Assembly (NCBI GenBank): GCA_948099385.1
Contig: CANUEZ040000156.1
Location: 5,973,501 to 6,037,500 of the forward strand
Reading direction: 5' to 3'
DNA from: Fasciola hepatica
Lineage: Eukaryota > Platyhelminthes > Trematoda > Plagiorchiida > Fasciolidae
Length of the DNA stretch: 64,000 nt
Part shown: positions 22,919-34,579 of the stretch, one piece after another
Layout of the letters: each line of letters opens with the position of its first letter
Numbering within the stretch: the first letter of the stretch is position 1
Program-made: the position numbers and the translations under genes
The notes under the pieces: model-generated
What the model was told of the DNA's origin: nothing
The model's input: only the letters and a program-made list of their open reading frames with translations
Database searches by the model: none

Positions 22919-23674
22919 TTATAAGTTGATTACAAGTTCGCGTTGTTTGCAAAGTTCAGGTTTGTGTGCACGGATCGACAGGGCCTCCATGTATCTTAAT
23001 AGTTTGGTACTGGTGGTCGAGTAGATCACTTTGAACGCTTGACTTGCATTGACACAATGTTTAGTCTCGTAAATATGCCGAGCAATTGATGATCTGATTG
23101 ACCTTTGCTCGGTTGATGATGCAATTGTGACAAAATCGTTGCTCATTGTCTTCTGAATCCACACTGGAATGTGTTCAACCATTCGATGACGTAACTGCCT
23201 TTCCGTTCTGCCTATGTAGGTGGCTGAGCACTCACATTTGAATTGGTAAATGCAGTTTGATTTGGCGTGGATAGGCAAGGGTTCTTTCATCGATGGCCTA
23301 GTTAACCGATTAGTTGTGAATATAATCACCGGATCGGCTGCATAGTAGGTGCGGCTGACAGCTGATTTCAAGCGTTTTTTGATCAACTCACACACATTGT
23401 CACCTTTGTAGGGGAGTTTTAAATATACTTTCATCTTAGACACTGTGGTTGAAATATCCTTTCTTGGTTTCAGGTGACGATACTTTGTCAAAAATGATGT
23501 TGGATATCCATTTTCCGTCAGAATTTTAGTGATGTGATTTATTTCTTCATCCAAAGTGTCCGCCGTGCAAATCTTCTGTGTTCTGCAGAACAGTGTTTGC
23601 ACTGTGTTTATCTTGTACTTTATCGGGACGAAGCTGCTGAAGTGGAGATATTGCCCCGACCAGGTGTCTTTTCG
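22919..23674 (-). CDS. GIY-YIG endonuclease of a 5'-truncated Penelope-like element
   Basis: The frame is open from 23674 (YRKDTWSGQYLHFSSFVPIK, the block just after the RT thumb) to the stop at 22919; the first Met is at 23602. From that Met, LKLPYKGDNV (residues 61-70) is the linker. IYQFKCEC (118-125) and TYIGRTERQLRHRMVEH (128-144) form the nuclease core with Tyr, Gly, Arg and His in place. MEALSIRAHKPELC near residue 209 supplies the catalytic Glu. No stop or frameshift is seen, so the nuclease half looks intact, but the entire RT is missing, and the upstream side joins abruptly to an inverted repeat arm. On its own it could only be a remnant or an RT-less nuclease fragment. Confidence 0.88.
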   Translation of the reverse strand, partial: RKDTWSGQYLHFSSFVPIKYKINTVQTLFCRTQKICTADTLDEEINHITKILTENGYPTSFLTKYRHLKPRKDISTTVSKMKVYLKLPYKGDNVCELIKKRLKSAVSRTYYAADPVIIFTTNRLTRPSMKEPLPIHAKSNCIYQFKCECSATYIGRTERQLRHRMVEHIPVWIQKTMSNDFVTIASSTEQRSIRSSIARHIYETKHCVNASQAFKVIYSTTSTKLLRYMEALSIRAHKPELCKQRELVINL

Positions 23675-23804
23675 ATAAACATTTCGTTCATTTATTTTGC
23701 TATAAAAATAATCACTTCGACTGCAGTATGCACTTTGTAAAGATGCAGCGAAATGATCCAGGATACATCGTGCAATCTATGTTTTTGACTTCTGTTTTCA
23801 AATT
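23675..23804 (+). repeat. 130-bp inverted repeat, right arm
   Basis: Exact inverted copy of 22701-22830. It abuts the truncation point of the Penelope-like ORF with no spacer, so the inversion was created together with, or after, the truncation. Confidence 0.93.
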
Positions 23805-23969
23805 CGGTAATAGAACGGACGGCACCGATAGTCAAGCGCGCGCACACACGTAGGTGTCTTGACAAAACCAATAATTCAAACTAGTTGGTCACTACTATAG
23901 TTACCCCGGCTTTCACTCTACATAACTATATCTTCTTGTAGCGCGTTTCTAGGAAGCACTTGGTGTAGC

Positions 23970-24248
23970 TCATGACGAAAGTGTAAAAAAGTGAGTAAAT
24001 AAAGGTGACTGGAAACCAGTATCCTTCGAAAGACTGGAAATGCTGATACTTGCATGGTTAGAGATGCCAGAGAAGGTTTGACATGAAACATCAGGGAGAT
24101 AATCAGTTTGGCACTCTACTGACAAGACTTTTGGAAATCTTTCATCACGGTGATTTGTAGTTATTTGGATTGGTTCCATCATTGCAGGTATGCAGAGTTG
24201 GAGCAAATGGGAATTTCGACAAATAGAATGAGATCCAATATGATTCAT
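23970..24248 (-). pseudogene. CR1-like LINE fragment, paralogue of 20.9-21.1 kb
   Basis: The frame contains IPAMMEPIQITTNHRDERFPKV and DYLPDVSCQTFSGISNHASIS, which parallels VPEMIKPLHNTTNHRDERL and DYLFGVSRQTFSDIFSHADIS in the LINE relic at 20.86-21.39 kb. The nucleotide sequences align over about 200 bp with many differences, so these are two independent old copies of the same family, about 3 kb apart and in the same orientation. The region belongs to the part around the endonuclease; no catalytic motif is included. Confidence 0.65.
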
Positions 24249-24269
24249 GAGAGAGATGCATCAGTGATC

Positions 24270-25782
24270 GGTAGTATAAAGTGGGTATGATGGCGGTTCA
24301 AATTGGGTCCACAAAGAACAGCGAGGATATGATGTTGTATCATCAAAATCTGGAAGAGAAAAGAAAGAAACAACAGCCTGGCTATTTCGTCCACTGTGGA
24401 TGGTGGCCTCAAAGAAGACTCAATGTCCTAAACAGAAGGCTATGGCATGTGGCACAATTAAACGGTTAATACAGAAGGAGTAAATATTTTGGATTCATAG
24501 ACCGTGACTAGCTGGGTTTTATGATGGCCATGCATAAAATGTAATGGCACTGGAAATACGAAAGGATTGACAGACATGGATAGGAGGTATGCTTTGACAA
24601 GAATAGAAACAGACCGTGAAATATAACGGTGGATATTGTGGACCTGATGGGACTTACGACACTTAAGATGGTACTCGAGAAGGAGATTCTTGAGCTTCGA
24701 CGCTAGGTGAGTTTTAGAACTGTGGTAAAGAATGACATCTGGTGGAGAGTGATGGACTGCATTGAACTATAGAAGAGTCATGAGGTATCGGGAGTCAGCG
24801 ATTGCACCAAAGCATTTTTAGCTCAGCTAGAGTGATAAAATAAGAAAGTCATTGTGAATATTATGGGTATCTGAGGGGATGGCTGAAGAGAACAGAACTC
24901 ACAGAGAAACATATGCGGTCCATTTTGCTCTGACTCGAATTTTGTTGATATACTAAGACTAAATTTGAGTATCGGCAGGGTAGCAACATGTTCTGTAGAT
25001 TGCTTTGCTAGTGTGATCTTTTTTCGTCATTACCACAATGCTACTCAGGCCGGCAGCAGTGTAAGGAACGGTTCGGAAGCAGTGAGGAGTGAGAAATGGG
25101 ATAGAGCTGAAATTTCAACAGGTAAGCGCATTCTAACAGTCAACACTCATTGCTCGTGGTTGACGGAGCTAGGGCCTGAATCAAAAAGGGAGGTATTACA
25201 AGACACATCTATTAACATCCAGTAAGTGGCGCGCCAAGGGTGATCCATGTATTTAGACGATTTTTAAGTTTCTTCATTGCCCAATATCACGCTGTTGGGG
25301 AAGGTGGATTTGCTTTTAGTGGGCGACCGCAGCTCCGACGCCCCGACCGAAACAAGGACAGCATGCAACAAGCCGCGGTGGAACTAAGTCGACTACACCA
25401 GTCATTCATTGGCATCACTGCTGCCCGGAGACTCGGGTCACTTGTGAAGAGGTAGTGTCCCTGAAGGGCAAGGGTAGGATAGTTCTTTCTCCTCCACTTA
25501 GTGGTCCCTAGAAAGTATCGGCCGACTATGTTTCTGCATTAGCCTTAAGGTTATTGTATCATCTACGTTTGATAACAATGTTCGTCTCGGCGGTTTCTTG
25601 TCTGGCTGATGTTTTATCGCCACAACTCAGTTCGAAACCGATTCGTATTTACCGCGTGAATGATCCTCACTTTACTGCTTTCAAACCCCATCCAGCTTTA
25701 TTTTACTTGCCCATTCTGGTCCCACTCTTACGAGTGCACCTCGACCACTGCAGGGGAACTTACCATTATTATTATCATTATC

Positions 25783-25820
<38 letters not shown>

Positions 25821-26040
25821 CATTGGCTCCTGCTCTTTGCCCGTTCATTTTCAAGCTGAATATCCGTTGGGTGTAGTCCCTGGTGATGCTGACGAAGCGA
25901 TAGACGACATACTCCAGCAATGGGTCCATATCACTGTGGAAACCATTAGGTTTTTTCCTCTCGTCGTCCCCTACCAGCTGAAACTGACTGTTCTACTTTC
26001 AGCCGAGAACTATTTCCTGTCCACAGTACTGGTAGACACT
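24270..26040. other. No gene recognised apart from an (ATT)n tract
   Basis: Frames such as 24281-24469 and 24965-25225 look protein-like in composition but match nothing that I know. Long Tyr/Ile or Asn runs between 25680 and 25930 are translations of the microsatellite. Confidence 0.4.
25763..25823. repeat. (ATT)n microsatellite
   Basis: About 20 ATT units with an early ATC interruption. Confidence 0.97.
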
Positions 26041-27400
26041 TTCGACGTATCGCCAAGCGGGATCAACTCATCATTACTGGTCATAAACCATTCACGTATG
26101 CATTTCACAATCAAATCGACGTACACTTGCTGCGTCAGTTAAGTCGTCGAGACTTCGTAGCACATTACGGACAAAGTTGTAGCCGATGGTCTTTCTCGAG
26201 TAGACGTTATATCTAACCAACCACGGGTCATCAGCCTCAAGTGTTTCGCTACAGCTCAACCTTTGGATTTGGGCTTCATATATCCAGGCCAAATCGTATC
26301 ACTGAGGACTTCTGAGTTCCCTTAAGCCACTTCCTCCGGCTCCATAATGTGCGACAGACCCATGTCTCGGCACCGCACAATCTTTGACTTTTGGCATGAT
26401 TTAACCCGTCCTGGCACCCGAGCCACTACCAAGCTAGTTGCAAGTACGCACATCCGGTACGCTTGCAAAGGAATATCCGTAACTGGTCTCGTCCATGTTT
26501 TCAGAGCCAACAATTGGAGGCAACCAGACACGCAGGGGCCCGATTAAGCCACTTTTCAGTTGCATTCTCACGGTTTTCCTATATCTATGCGTATATCATT
26601 AGTCCTCCCAGCCCCAGTAGGGACTTCCGCTTCCTCCTTACCATGGTCGTTCGTTTCACCCGTTGGATGGAAACTGTCCCAATTGTCAATGTAGAGACAG
26701 AAACCGTAGTAGCTGCTTTTATGGAGCTCTGGGTTTTGTAGTATGGTTAACCTTCAACGGTGACTACTGATCTCTGAGCACAATTTGAGTCCTAGTTGTC
26801 CGTAAATACACTGCTTATGTTAGGTCAACACCGTTCTCGTATGATGGCACAAACCCAGCGGCCAACAGTATGGTTGAGCTTTTTCATCGGCAGCACTAAC
26901 TGGGTACAGAAGCTTCCAGTCATTCTCCCAAGTTTGTATTCCACCTAAAAATCTGATATAAATGCGTCAGCTGCGTAGGTAGCTTTTGGTCCAACTGTTT
27001 GGTTACGCGGAGTTACTTCGTCACTGATCGCATGAGCGATGACGGTTGCGCCTAATGTGTTCAACATGTGGTAGTATATGAGCATCGTTTGCGAGTGTAT
27101 TCGCCACGACTACCGTCTCACTCGAACGCGAGATCGAGCTTATCTCATTGACCGGAAAGGTAAACACGGAACTAAATTCACCGGTCACCTTAAGGTTGCG
27201 CACCAAGGAGGTGGTTTTGGAAAGAAGACACCGTACATTGATAATGCTCCAATGGGTCCTTCATCAACCACAGAAGCCACCTTGTGCCCCAAACAGAGCA
27301 GTCCGAAACAGTGGAGCTGCAGCGAATAAAGCCACCTGGCCTTCATGTACGTTGGCCAGAGCATCTCGTAGACAATATTCATTTTTAACCTTACCTGACG
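26041..27400 (+). pseudogene. Ty3/gypsy RNase H-integrase relic (CsRn1-like)
   Basis: At about 26041-26150 one frame reads RQDLIITGHKPFTYAFHNQIDVHLLRQL-like sequence, the end of the RNase H domain (TDHKPLTFA-type block, with Asp replaced by Gly). At 26580-26740, SPPSPSRDFRFLLTMVVRFTRWMETVPI and VETETVVAAF form the integrase core; the first catalytic Asp is missing. The frame 27078-27329 gives ECIRHDYRL and LIDRKGKHGTKFTGHLKVAH, the integrase C-terminal block, and near 27345 a degraded RSGRRVRWP-type tail (LHVRWPEHLVD) ends pol. Frameshifts break every domain. No LTR can be delimited. Confidence 0.75.
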
Positions 27401-28399
27401 TTATTTTTACAGTTTGGCGTTTATTAAAACCATCTTCAAAACCAAAAAGACGAACTTCCTGCGTATAATAAAATTTCCGTGTTTCATCGGCCGACCGCGG
27501 TAAGTTCCTTTCATTCCGTTTTTACTCACTCGCCTTTCGCTCTTTAGTTTTATTTTGCTTTTCGACTGCATTTATGTGCACGGCCGATGGAGGAATCCCC
27601 AGGGAAATCATATCAGAGTGTTTTGCACGGTATACACTTTTTTCCGCGACAGTACTCACATCGGTGAGTATCCGACTGGCAAACCTCCACGTCTGGAGTA
27701 GGGACTTTTCGCCCAATACTCACATTGGTGAGTACCTTGCAGAAAAAGGTCTACATATGGAGTATGGACAACGTGTAAAACTCACTGATGAGAGATCCGG
27801 CGGACAAAATCCAATTTTCGAGAGTTTTCATTTGACAAGATATCTGACTGATAAGAATGCTCAGTTTGTTTGGCAGTTTGGGTTCGAATAGCCCGACAAC
27901 CAGAAATCAAGCCATGGGTTAAACCACAGAACAAATACGTGGGCATGCCACTTTTATTGCTGTTTCATGCCACGACTCTAGCAGTGGTGTAGGGAGTAGA
28001 TCCACTACTGCTCGTATCCTATTTCTAGAAGCTCCGATGAGGGAAAATGACTTGGAAAAAGATTTGAGTTAGAAGATCAAACAACACGCAGGATTCTTGA
28101 ATTGCTGAGAGCGTCTGTTCTGGTGAATGATGACCCCGATAGTGTTTTTCGTCGACACTCGTCACCCACTCACAAGCGCACATACACATAAACGCTTGGT
28201 TATTCAGCAGAACAAGTGTATTTGGAAATCACCCACATGTTTGCCAAAACATCTATCTCCACACCTATAACGTGGTTTGTGATATTTGTGAACTACCAAC
28301 GCAAACAGAACTGTAGATCGCTCAGAATGAACCACTGAATTGGAGTCACTAGTAAATAACTTGTGGTACATCTGGCGTACAACTGAACGGGTTCCACCC
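27401..28399. other. No gene recognised
   Basis: The gypsy 3' LTR should lie at the left edge, but no copy for comparison is present in the window. Nothing else is seen. Confidence 0.4.
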
Positions 28400-31300
28400 T
28401 ACACGGTCGTAGCTAGAAAGTAGGTAGGTGAGAAGAATCCATTTTCTTGCTCCAAGCATTTGACTTCGCTAAGATCGGACAGATTTTGGTGGGCGAGGTA
28501 ACCACCAGATTCGGAAAAATCCCGAACACACCGTGATAATTTAGATTCACGAAAATGCTGGATTATACGCATTCCTTGTTTTTTTCGTACCACACATACA
28601 CTTGCTCATCAATCTTTAATTATTCGCGTCTGAAGCGCCATTTTATCGCAACTCGTTTGAACCTGTGTGACCCAAGTGCTCGTCTTTCTTACGCGGAGAA
28701 CTTGGCTCTCGTAGGATTCTCTGTTATCGCAAAACTCTTTCGTAATATCGTTCATTTCATGATGCCGTATAGTAGAATTCGCGAATCAATCTTGTTCTAC
28801 TTTTGGATTCTTCAGAGTTGGCTACGGATTGCTCGGAAGCACTTCACACCACGAGCTATAATTCCGTATACCCTAGAGGGAAGGCCGAAAGTCATAGCTG
28901 CAGCAGATGTCGCAGGTTCAGAAAAGCTCTTCTCGCTCTCGCAATCCGTGCTGTGATTTTCTCCCGAAAACCACAACCAGCTATGATCAAGCTCTTGAGG
29001 CATTCAGAGCCACTGACTATCTCTAACTGATCATCACAAAAGATGAGTGCAGATATAGGCTCCTGCTAGTCTAGAAGGCGCAAAGCATATACCATATCGA
29101 GACACCTCAATCACAAAGCGATCCAATGCGTGTTGAACTACCTGCTCTCTGTTGCTCAACAGTACGTTAATTCAAAAGTTCTGCTCCCTTGTGGCGAGTT
29201 CAGCGTCGCCGTTTTGAAAGCCCGACAAAGCTTTCTGCAGAACATCCTCTGTAGCAGATTTGGAAGGGAAAGGTGGCATAGTGCAGTCTTGTCCTTCTCC
29301 ACTGAAGACGGATAACGGTGACAAGATCCGGCACAAGCCGTGATCCGATCTGAAGTGTGGTGATACAACTCTTTCCGGACAAATAAGTACTTCTCAGGTC
29401 TACTGTTCCTCAAAAGTGTCATAGAGCACACTCATCGATGAAATCGAGGGCGGCCCGAAAGTATGGAAACACGATGATCGTTAGCTTATGAAAGCATTTT
29501 GGTGATCCAATAGCTGCTAGAGGACAAAATGTGATCGATGCATTCACGACCGGTACAAAACCCGGCCAGTTCCTCACGAGTTTGCTCATCACGCGTGTTA
29601 GATAGCCAGTGGAAAATAACAGAAGCTAACAGCCTAGGCTCCATCGGGATAAAGCTTTCACCCCTGTGGTTTGCACAATCACTGCTCGAGACTTTCTTGC
29701 CGATGAGGAAACCGATCGATTTACTCCAAAAGGGGAGCTTTTTCTCGGTGCAAGAAATCTGAGAACAAAACTTTAATTTATCTGTCGAATTCCTTTCCAC
29801 CACCACCAAACAGAGCTGGAGAAAGATCACCAACCTCCTCTTTTTCGCTGCGTCCTAGAGCTTAAATTTGCTCGCAGATCTCCGCCTCAATGGGTGGATC
29901 TGTAGAAGCAGATCACGGGAAGTAGGTTGGAACACGGTAAGACGGGCTGAATCTGGAGGCCATCTGAACCTTTCTCTTAAGTTTTCTGCCCAGAGTACAC
30001 AACGACTTCAGAACGTGGACTGACAACTCATCAGATTCATAGATCGTTTCGCTCGCATCCACTATCTTCCCAACGGTGACTCGGATGAAATTAAACAAGT
30101 TCCGGGAACTTGCCATGTCTGCAGTGTGTCCATCTCTGATGATTTTGGGATCACCAGATCTCGTAATCCCTACGCAGATTTGCGTTCAGTTCACGTTTAG
30201 TTGTGAGCTGTGCCCTAATATGCTCATCACCAGTTGCAATAGATTGACGTGCATCAAAAACGCCTAAGGACTAAGCAGGAATCTAGGGAGTCACGACACG
30301 ACGCGTCAGGCCATAGCTCAGTTTACCAGCAGCATACAATGCATTCTTATTGAATGAGCAGTGCGGAATAATGTTATTTGGCTTCTTTCATCCTATCTTT
30401 CCAATCACAGCATTTGGAAATGCTGAGGCAAGAAGGACCACACAGCATATCACAGTCTAACTGCAGCTGCATCCTACTTTTGGCTGCCCACCCAAGCACA
30501 TGGACAGCTAAGCGCAGACCACAGCGTGGTCGACGTCAAGGGGAGTGCACTAGTAAGGCCAACACTCCTGTGTGCAGCTCAGCCATTTGCGGGTAGCGGC
30601 GACTCGGTGAACCTGAGTCCGTTGCTAACTTAAACAGAGTGGACCCCACTTGGTGTTCTAATGAATATAATGCCTGAATTTCTTACTCTCGAGAAGCAGG
30701 CGGTGATCTAAGCAAAGGGCCAGAAACCGTTCCTCGTTTTTTTAAAAGACAGGAATCGGGACCAAAATGGCCTCCCAAGTTAGCATCGTTCAAAGACAGC
30801 CAACCTACTCCGGAATTCATGTCACTAGCTAAAATCATGATATCAACCAGTTTTGCTACGCAAAGGAGGTCGTGAGACATTTGGTAAGGGATGCCCTTGA
30901 TCGCGTATGACCTGCGATTTCTAGGGGCAAAATCATAGGTGGCAAAACGAACTGCGTCTATCGAGACGACTTTTACTTACTTTGCATTAACCTCTAAGTC
31001 CCACTGCGCAAAACCTTCTGTGAGGGATCAAATGCAAGTAGCACAGTCCAAGACCTCTCATCAAGGGCCACGCCTTCACCAATAAGATCAGAAAGCAGAG
31101 CCTCGAGGTCCTCAGGCAAGCTCAAGGGAAACGGTGCAGAAGGATTAGATTGGAACAACAACCAAATTACAAGTTGGAGTCGCTGGTACGAGTTTCTTGA
31201 ATAAAATATACGTCGATGGCAGCAATCTCCAGCTGACGAGCTAAACGCAGTCGTTGTCCTTGGCGTATGAGAGTTTGCACATAGAAAGTGGCCAGTCGAA

Positions 31301-31460
31301 AGGGATTTCATAGGCAACGAACAGCATCAGCAAACAGAAAGGGATTCTGTTGGACTTGGATACTAGACGAAGGAGGACGCGAGAGAACAGGAACTGGGCT
31401 TTCCTCGGACAAACTACCTCAAGTTTGGCTGACTGCATCTCCAGGAAAATATGAACATGT
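28400..31460 (-). pseudogene. Decayed RTE-like LINE, APE endonuclease and RT
   Basis: Read on minus from 31460 downwards, the domain order of a full APE-RT ORF can be followed through many frameshifts. FRLATFYVQTLIRQGQR and IDVYFIQETRTSDSN (catalytic Glu) lie near 31170-31310; TDIMILASDMNSGVGWLSLND (Asp-x-Asn) at about 30780-30850; LFNFIRVTVGKIVDASETI at 30040-30100; the RT entry block CANHRGESFIP and ELAGFCTGRECIDHIL at 29530-29690; a degraded RT block with RKELYHHTSDRI at 29340-29390; and a C-terminal ARIARARRAFLNLRHL at about 28900-28950. It differs from the intact RTE at 16 kb, so it is another family. Its stops and indels mean an old copy. Confidence 0.75.
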
Positions 31461-34400
31461 GTGTGGGGGATGAGGTGTGGTTTTCAACTAACCAACGTGG
31501 GTGGACGATTTGAGAACCTAGTGCAGACAAGTTTCCAATAGCTCAACGAACACTTTGTAATAATATCGGTCTTATTGTTGTTAGTGCCATGGACTACGGC
31601 ACTACTCTGTGTTTCATTCACCTCTTCCGGAAACCTCTGGGAGCGGGTGGCCCTTTGGATCAGGCTAGATATCCCTGGGGCCCAGCACACCCCTAGGTCA
31701 CAGAAGCCGGTAAACACAATGTTTTACGACTCATACTCAACCAGTTGTTGATTTTGAAGTATCGTTCAGCCGAATCCCCTAGAGTGACTACGTTAGTCAA
31801 TCCGGAGCAGGGCGCCAGAAGTTCGCCTTCGCCCTCAGGCGTTTTTGAAAATACCTCCACCCCAAGAAGACTGTGTGTAGGACATACTCAGCAGAAGCTA
31901 TTTTTGAGGAGCAGTCACTTGGGAGTATTTCGACAGTCGTTCAAAGTAAGTGGCCAAATCGAAGCCTGAGGCACCCACTCCGTACCACTCCGAGTTATTT
32001 CTGTAGTCTTCTGACACCTATGACTGGACTCGTATGCAACTGCGAGCTTAATCAGCTGATTTGGGTATGTCCAGAAATCCGTCACTACATAAGACATGCT
32101 CCACCTATGCTCAGGCAGGAACTATTCGCTCTTCGTGACACGATCCTGCGATTCCTCCCTGATCGTTTCCAGCTCTTTATTCCTTGGCCTGTAGGTTTGG
32201 ATATACATCTCTCTGCTGTCGAATTTGGTTTTTGGATTACCAGCGGAGCATCGTTCACTTTGAGATTCCAGTCAATAATGGGTATATTCCTCGAGTTTTT
32301 GAGGAATCATGCATAGGTGCACGATCAATGAGCGCAGCATCAATCAATCTGTGTAGAAATCTGCTTTACTTAAAACGGACATGAAACAGTGAAAGTCTCT
32401 TGGCAACAGTGTTGGTCAGTAATAAATTGCACACAAAAAACTGGGATCTGCGAACAAAAAGCTACTCAAGTAAACGGCAGTGCTAGAGTGAAGATGAAAA
32501 GTTTAAATATAAAAAGGCTGAGCGGACCATCTAAAAAGACTGCAGAAAATCAAAATTCGCGAACACCTAGGGCCAAATACGATTGGGAAGTTCTCAGGAG
32601 AATTATATGTAGCAATGATCAAATAAAGCAAATTGTACGAAGTTCATAATGAATGAATAAGCTGAAGTATCGGCCAAAGCCAGGGGTATTGACGAGGAAG
32701 TTGGCCTAAAAGAATTGCAGTTGCGAAGTGTAAGAGAAACTGAGGAACAGAATATTCGAGATATAGGACGACTAAATGGTGGAAGCAGTGAAGGTGCAAA
32801 CCAAATGATTATCAGTGGTATATATGGTGAATATGATGGAACAAGTGATGTGTAAATATATTATCTTGGCAAGCGGACATTAGCCCCAGGGTGGTTGGTT
32901 GGACTTTTCCTTGTCTCTATCGGAAGGGTTAAAATTTAGCTTACCGTCGCCAACTATGAAGAGGAAAATTGAGGGGTCAATCGAACATGGATGGATGAAC
33001 CAGCATTTGGCCGGGGAGCGGGGCCAGAACATGAGACGGGAGCTGTAATGGCGATAAAACAACTTGATTGCTGTGTAGGATTTGGGCGACAGCGGGCAAA
33101 AGAGTCGGGCTATTTTGGTAAGAAAAACTGGGTACTGGTGGACATTCATGTTGTTCGGTACATTTTATCATGGCCTCGGTATCGGAACTATTTTGCTGTA
33201 AGAATTTTCCAGTAGTCCTCAGCGAAACACGTGGGGCTGTAGCAGGACTGAATGTGTGTGAAACCGGGTAGCCAGATTGTGTTCTCAGTAACTAGCAATG
33301 GGTGAGGCTCCAAGTGGGTGGAAAGGGTAACCAACGAGGTGAGCATCCTGCATGATATATTACAACCAACTGGTACTACGATCGGATAATTCTGAAAAGT
33401 GAAGGATAAAAGGAATGATGGCACTCTGGAGGGTATTCCAGCTGGCCCCTCCCGCACGTAAAATAGAGGACAGAAATATAGGAGTTAAAAGGCAGGAGGC
33501 ACAACCGGCGTAGAGATATGACACAGGGTGATGACGGTCGCCGTCATGGCAATGAGAAAGTGAGATGTTACGAGGATCCACGCCAACCTACGGGATCAAG
33601 AGCAACGAAATATTATGAAGTAAGTATTTTAGTGACTTACTACAAGTCGGCCCTAGACATTTTGAATCACCCTTGGTACAGGCTAAGTGCATTTGTTTTA
33701 TTAGGTCGCATTCCACTACCCCCTCAGCTCCTTAGATCAGTGAGCTCGATGTGAATTCAGTACGAGAAAGCTGTTTTAAAATTTGTGATTAAAACCTTTT
33801 CATTACTGACGTGAGTTCGCTTCATTATCTTATTTGCAGCTTGTCGGCCGTTTTGCTGGGTAACGAATACTACTGAATATCACTGAGCAACCCAAATTTT
33901 ATTCTGTAATTTATATTCCAATCAACCCACTTTGTTGCTTGAAGCGGCTCTCTCACGAGAACTGTCCCAATAAGGCTTTAAAAATATAGGTGAATCTGGA
34001 CAGTACGGCATGTGAACAATGCACATAAAGATTCCGGGGTTCTTACAGTTCATCCAGAGTTTTGACTGATATATGTCGTAGCACAGCTTTAGATGGTCCT
34101 CACGACCAACAAACATGCCAGGTTTTCTTATTTTGTGGGAAATTTATCGCCTGCCTTGGCGCCAGTGTTTAGCGATCTTGCATGCAACCCACCCGACCAG
34201 TGCCCACAAGATAAACTAGGGGGCGAATATATTTGGGGAGACTGAGCATATCAGCAGGAACTGGAATTAAGTCCTTTGTTTCCATCATCACGCTCGATGA
34301 CCATGGCATCCAGAAGCAGACTCAACTTCTCCGTTTTGTGCTAAGACGATTCCCCAACCCCAAGGTGGTTGATACTTCGTTACTCGTGCTTTGGATGCAA

Positions 34401-34579
34401 GCAATTTACAATGACTTTCTAGCCACCATGCTAAATTGTAAAAATAAAAACAGTGTGGGTGATTTATCGGAATCCGTTCATTGAGCACAAGCACATGCCT
34501 TACCCACTGTCTACCAAGTAGCTAGGGAATTCAGAGTAGGCCGTGTTAGCTCCGTGGAGCGTTCTATTGGGTAGAAGGA
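31461..34579. other. No gene recognised; possible short ORFs at 32.39-32.85 kb
   Basis: Two consecutive plus-strand frames, 32389-32649 (86 codons, Lys-rich) and about 32656-32853 (no Met, acidic, containing LKELQLRSVRETEEQNIRDIG), have protein-like composition. The plus strand here is purine-rich, which by itself yields Lys/Glu/Arg/Gly-rich readings, so I do not call a gene. The remaining sequence shows nothing. Confidence 0.3.

Noticed and set aside
10191..23602. GIY-YIG ORFs as homing endonucleases or repair nucleases (SLX1-like)
   Set aside because: Both are preceded in frame by Penelope-like RT or thumb blocks and the LPYKGD-type linker, so they belong to retroelements.
25660..26142. 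ORFs with Ile, Tyr or Asn runs across 25763-25823
   Set aside because: All three come from the (ATT)n microsatellite read in different frames.
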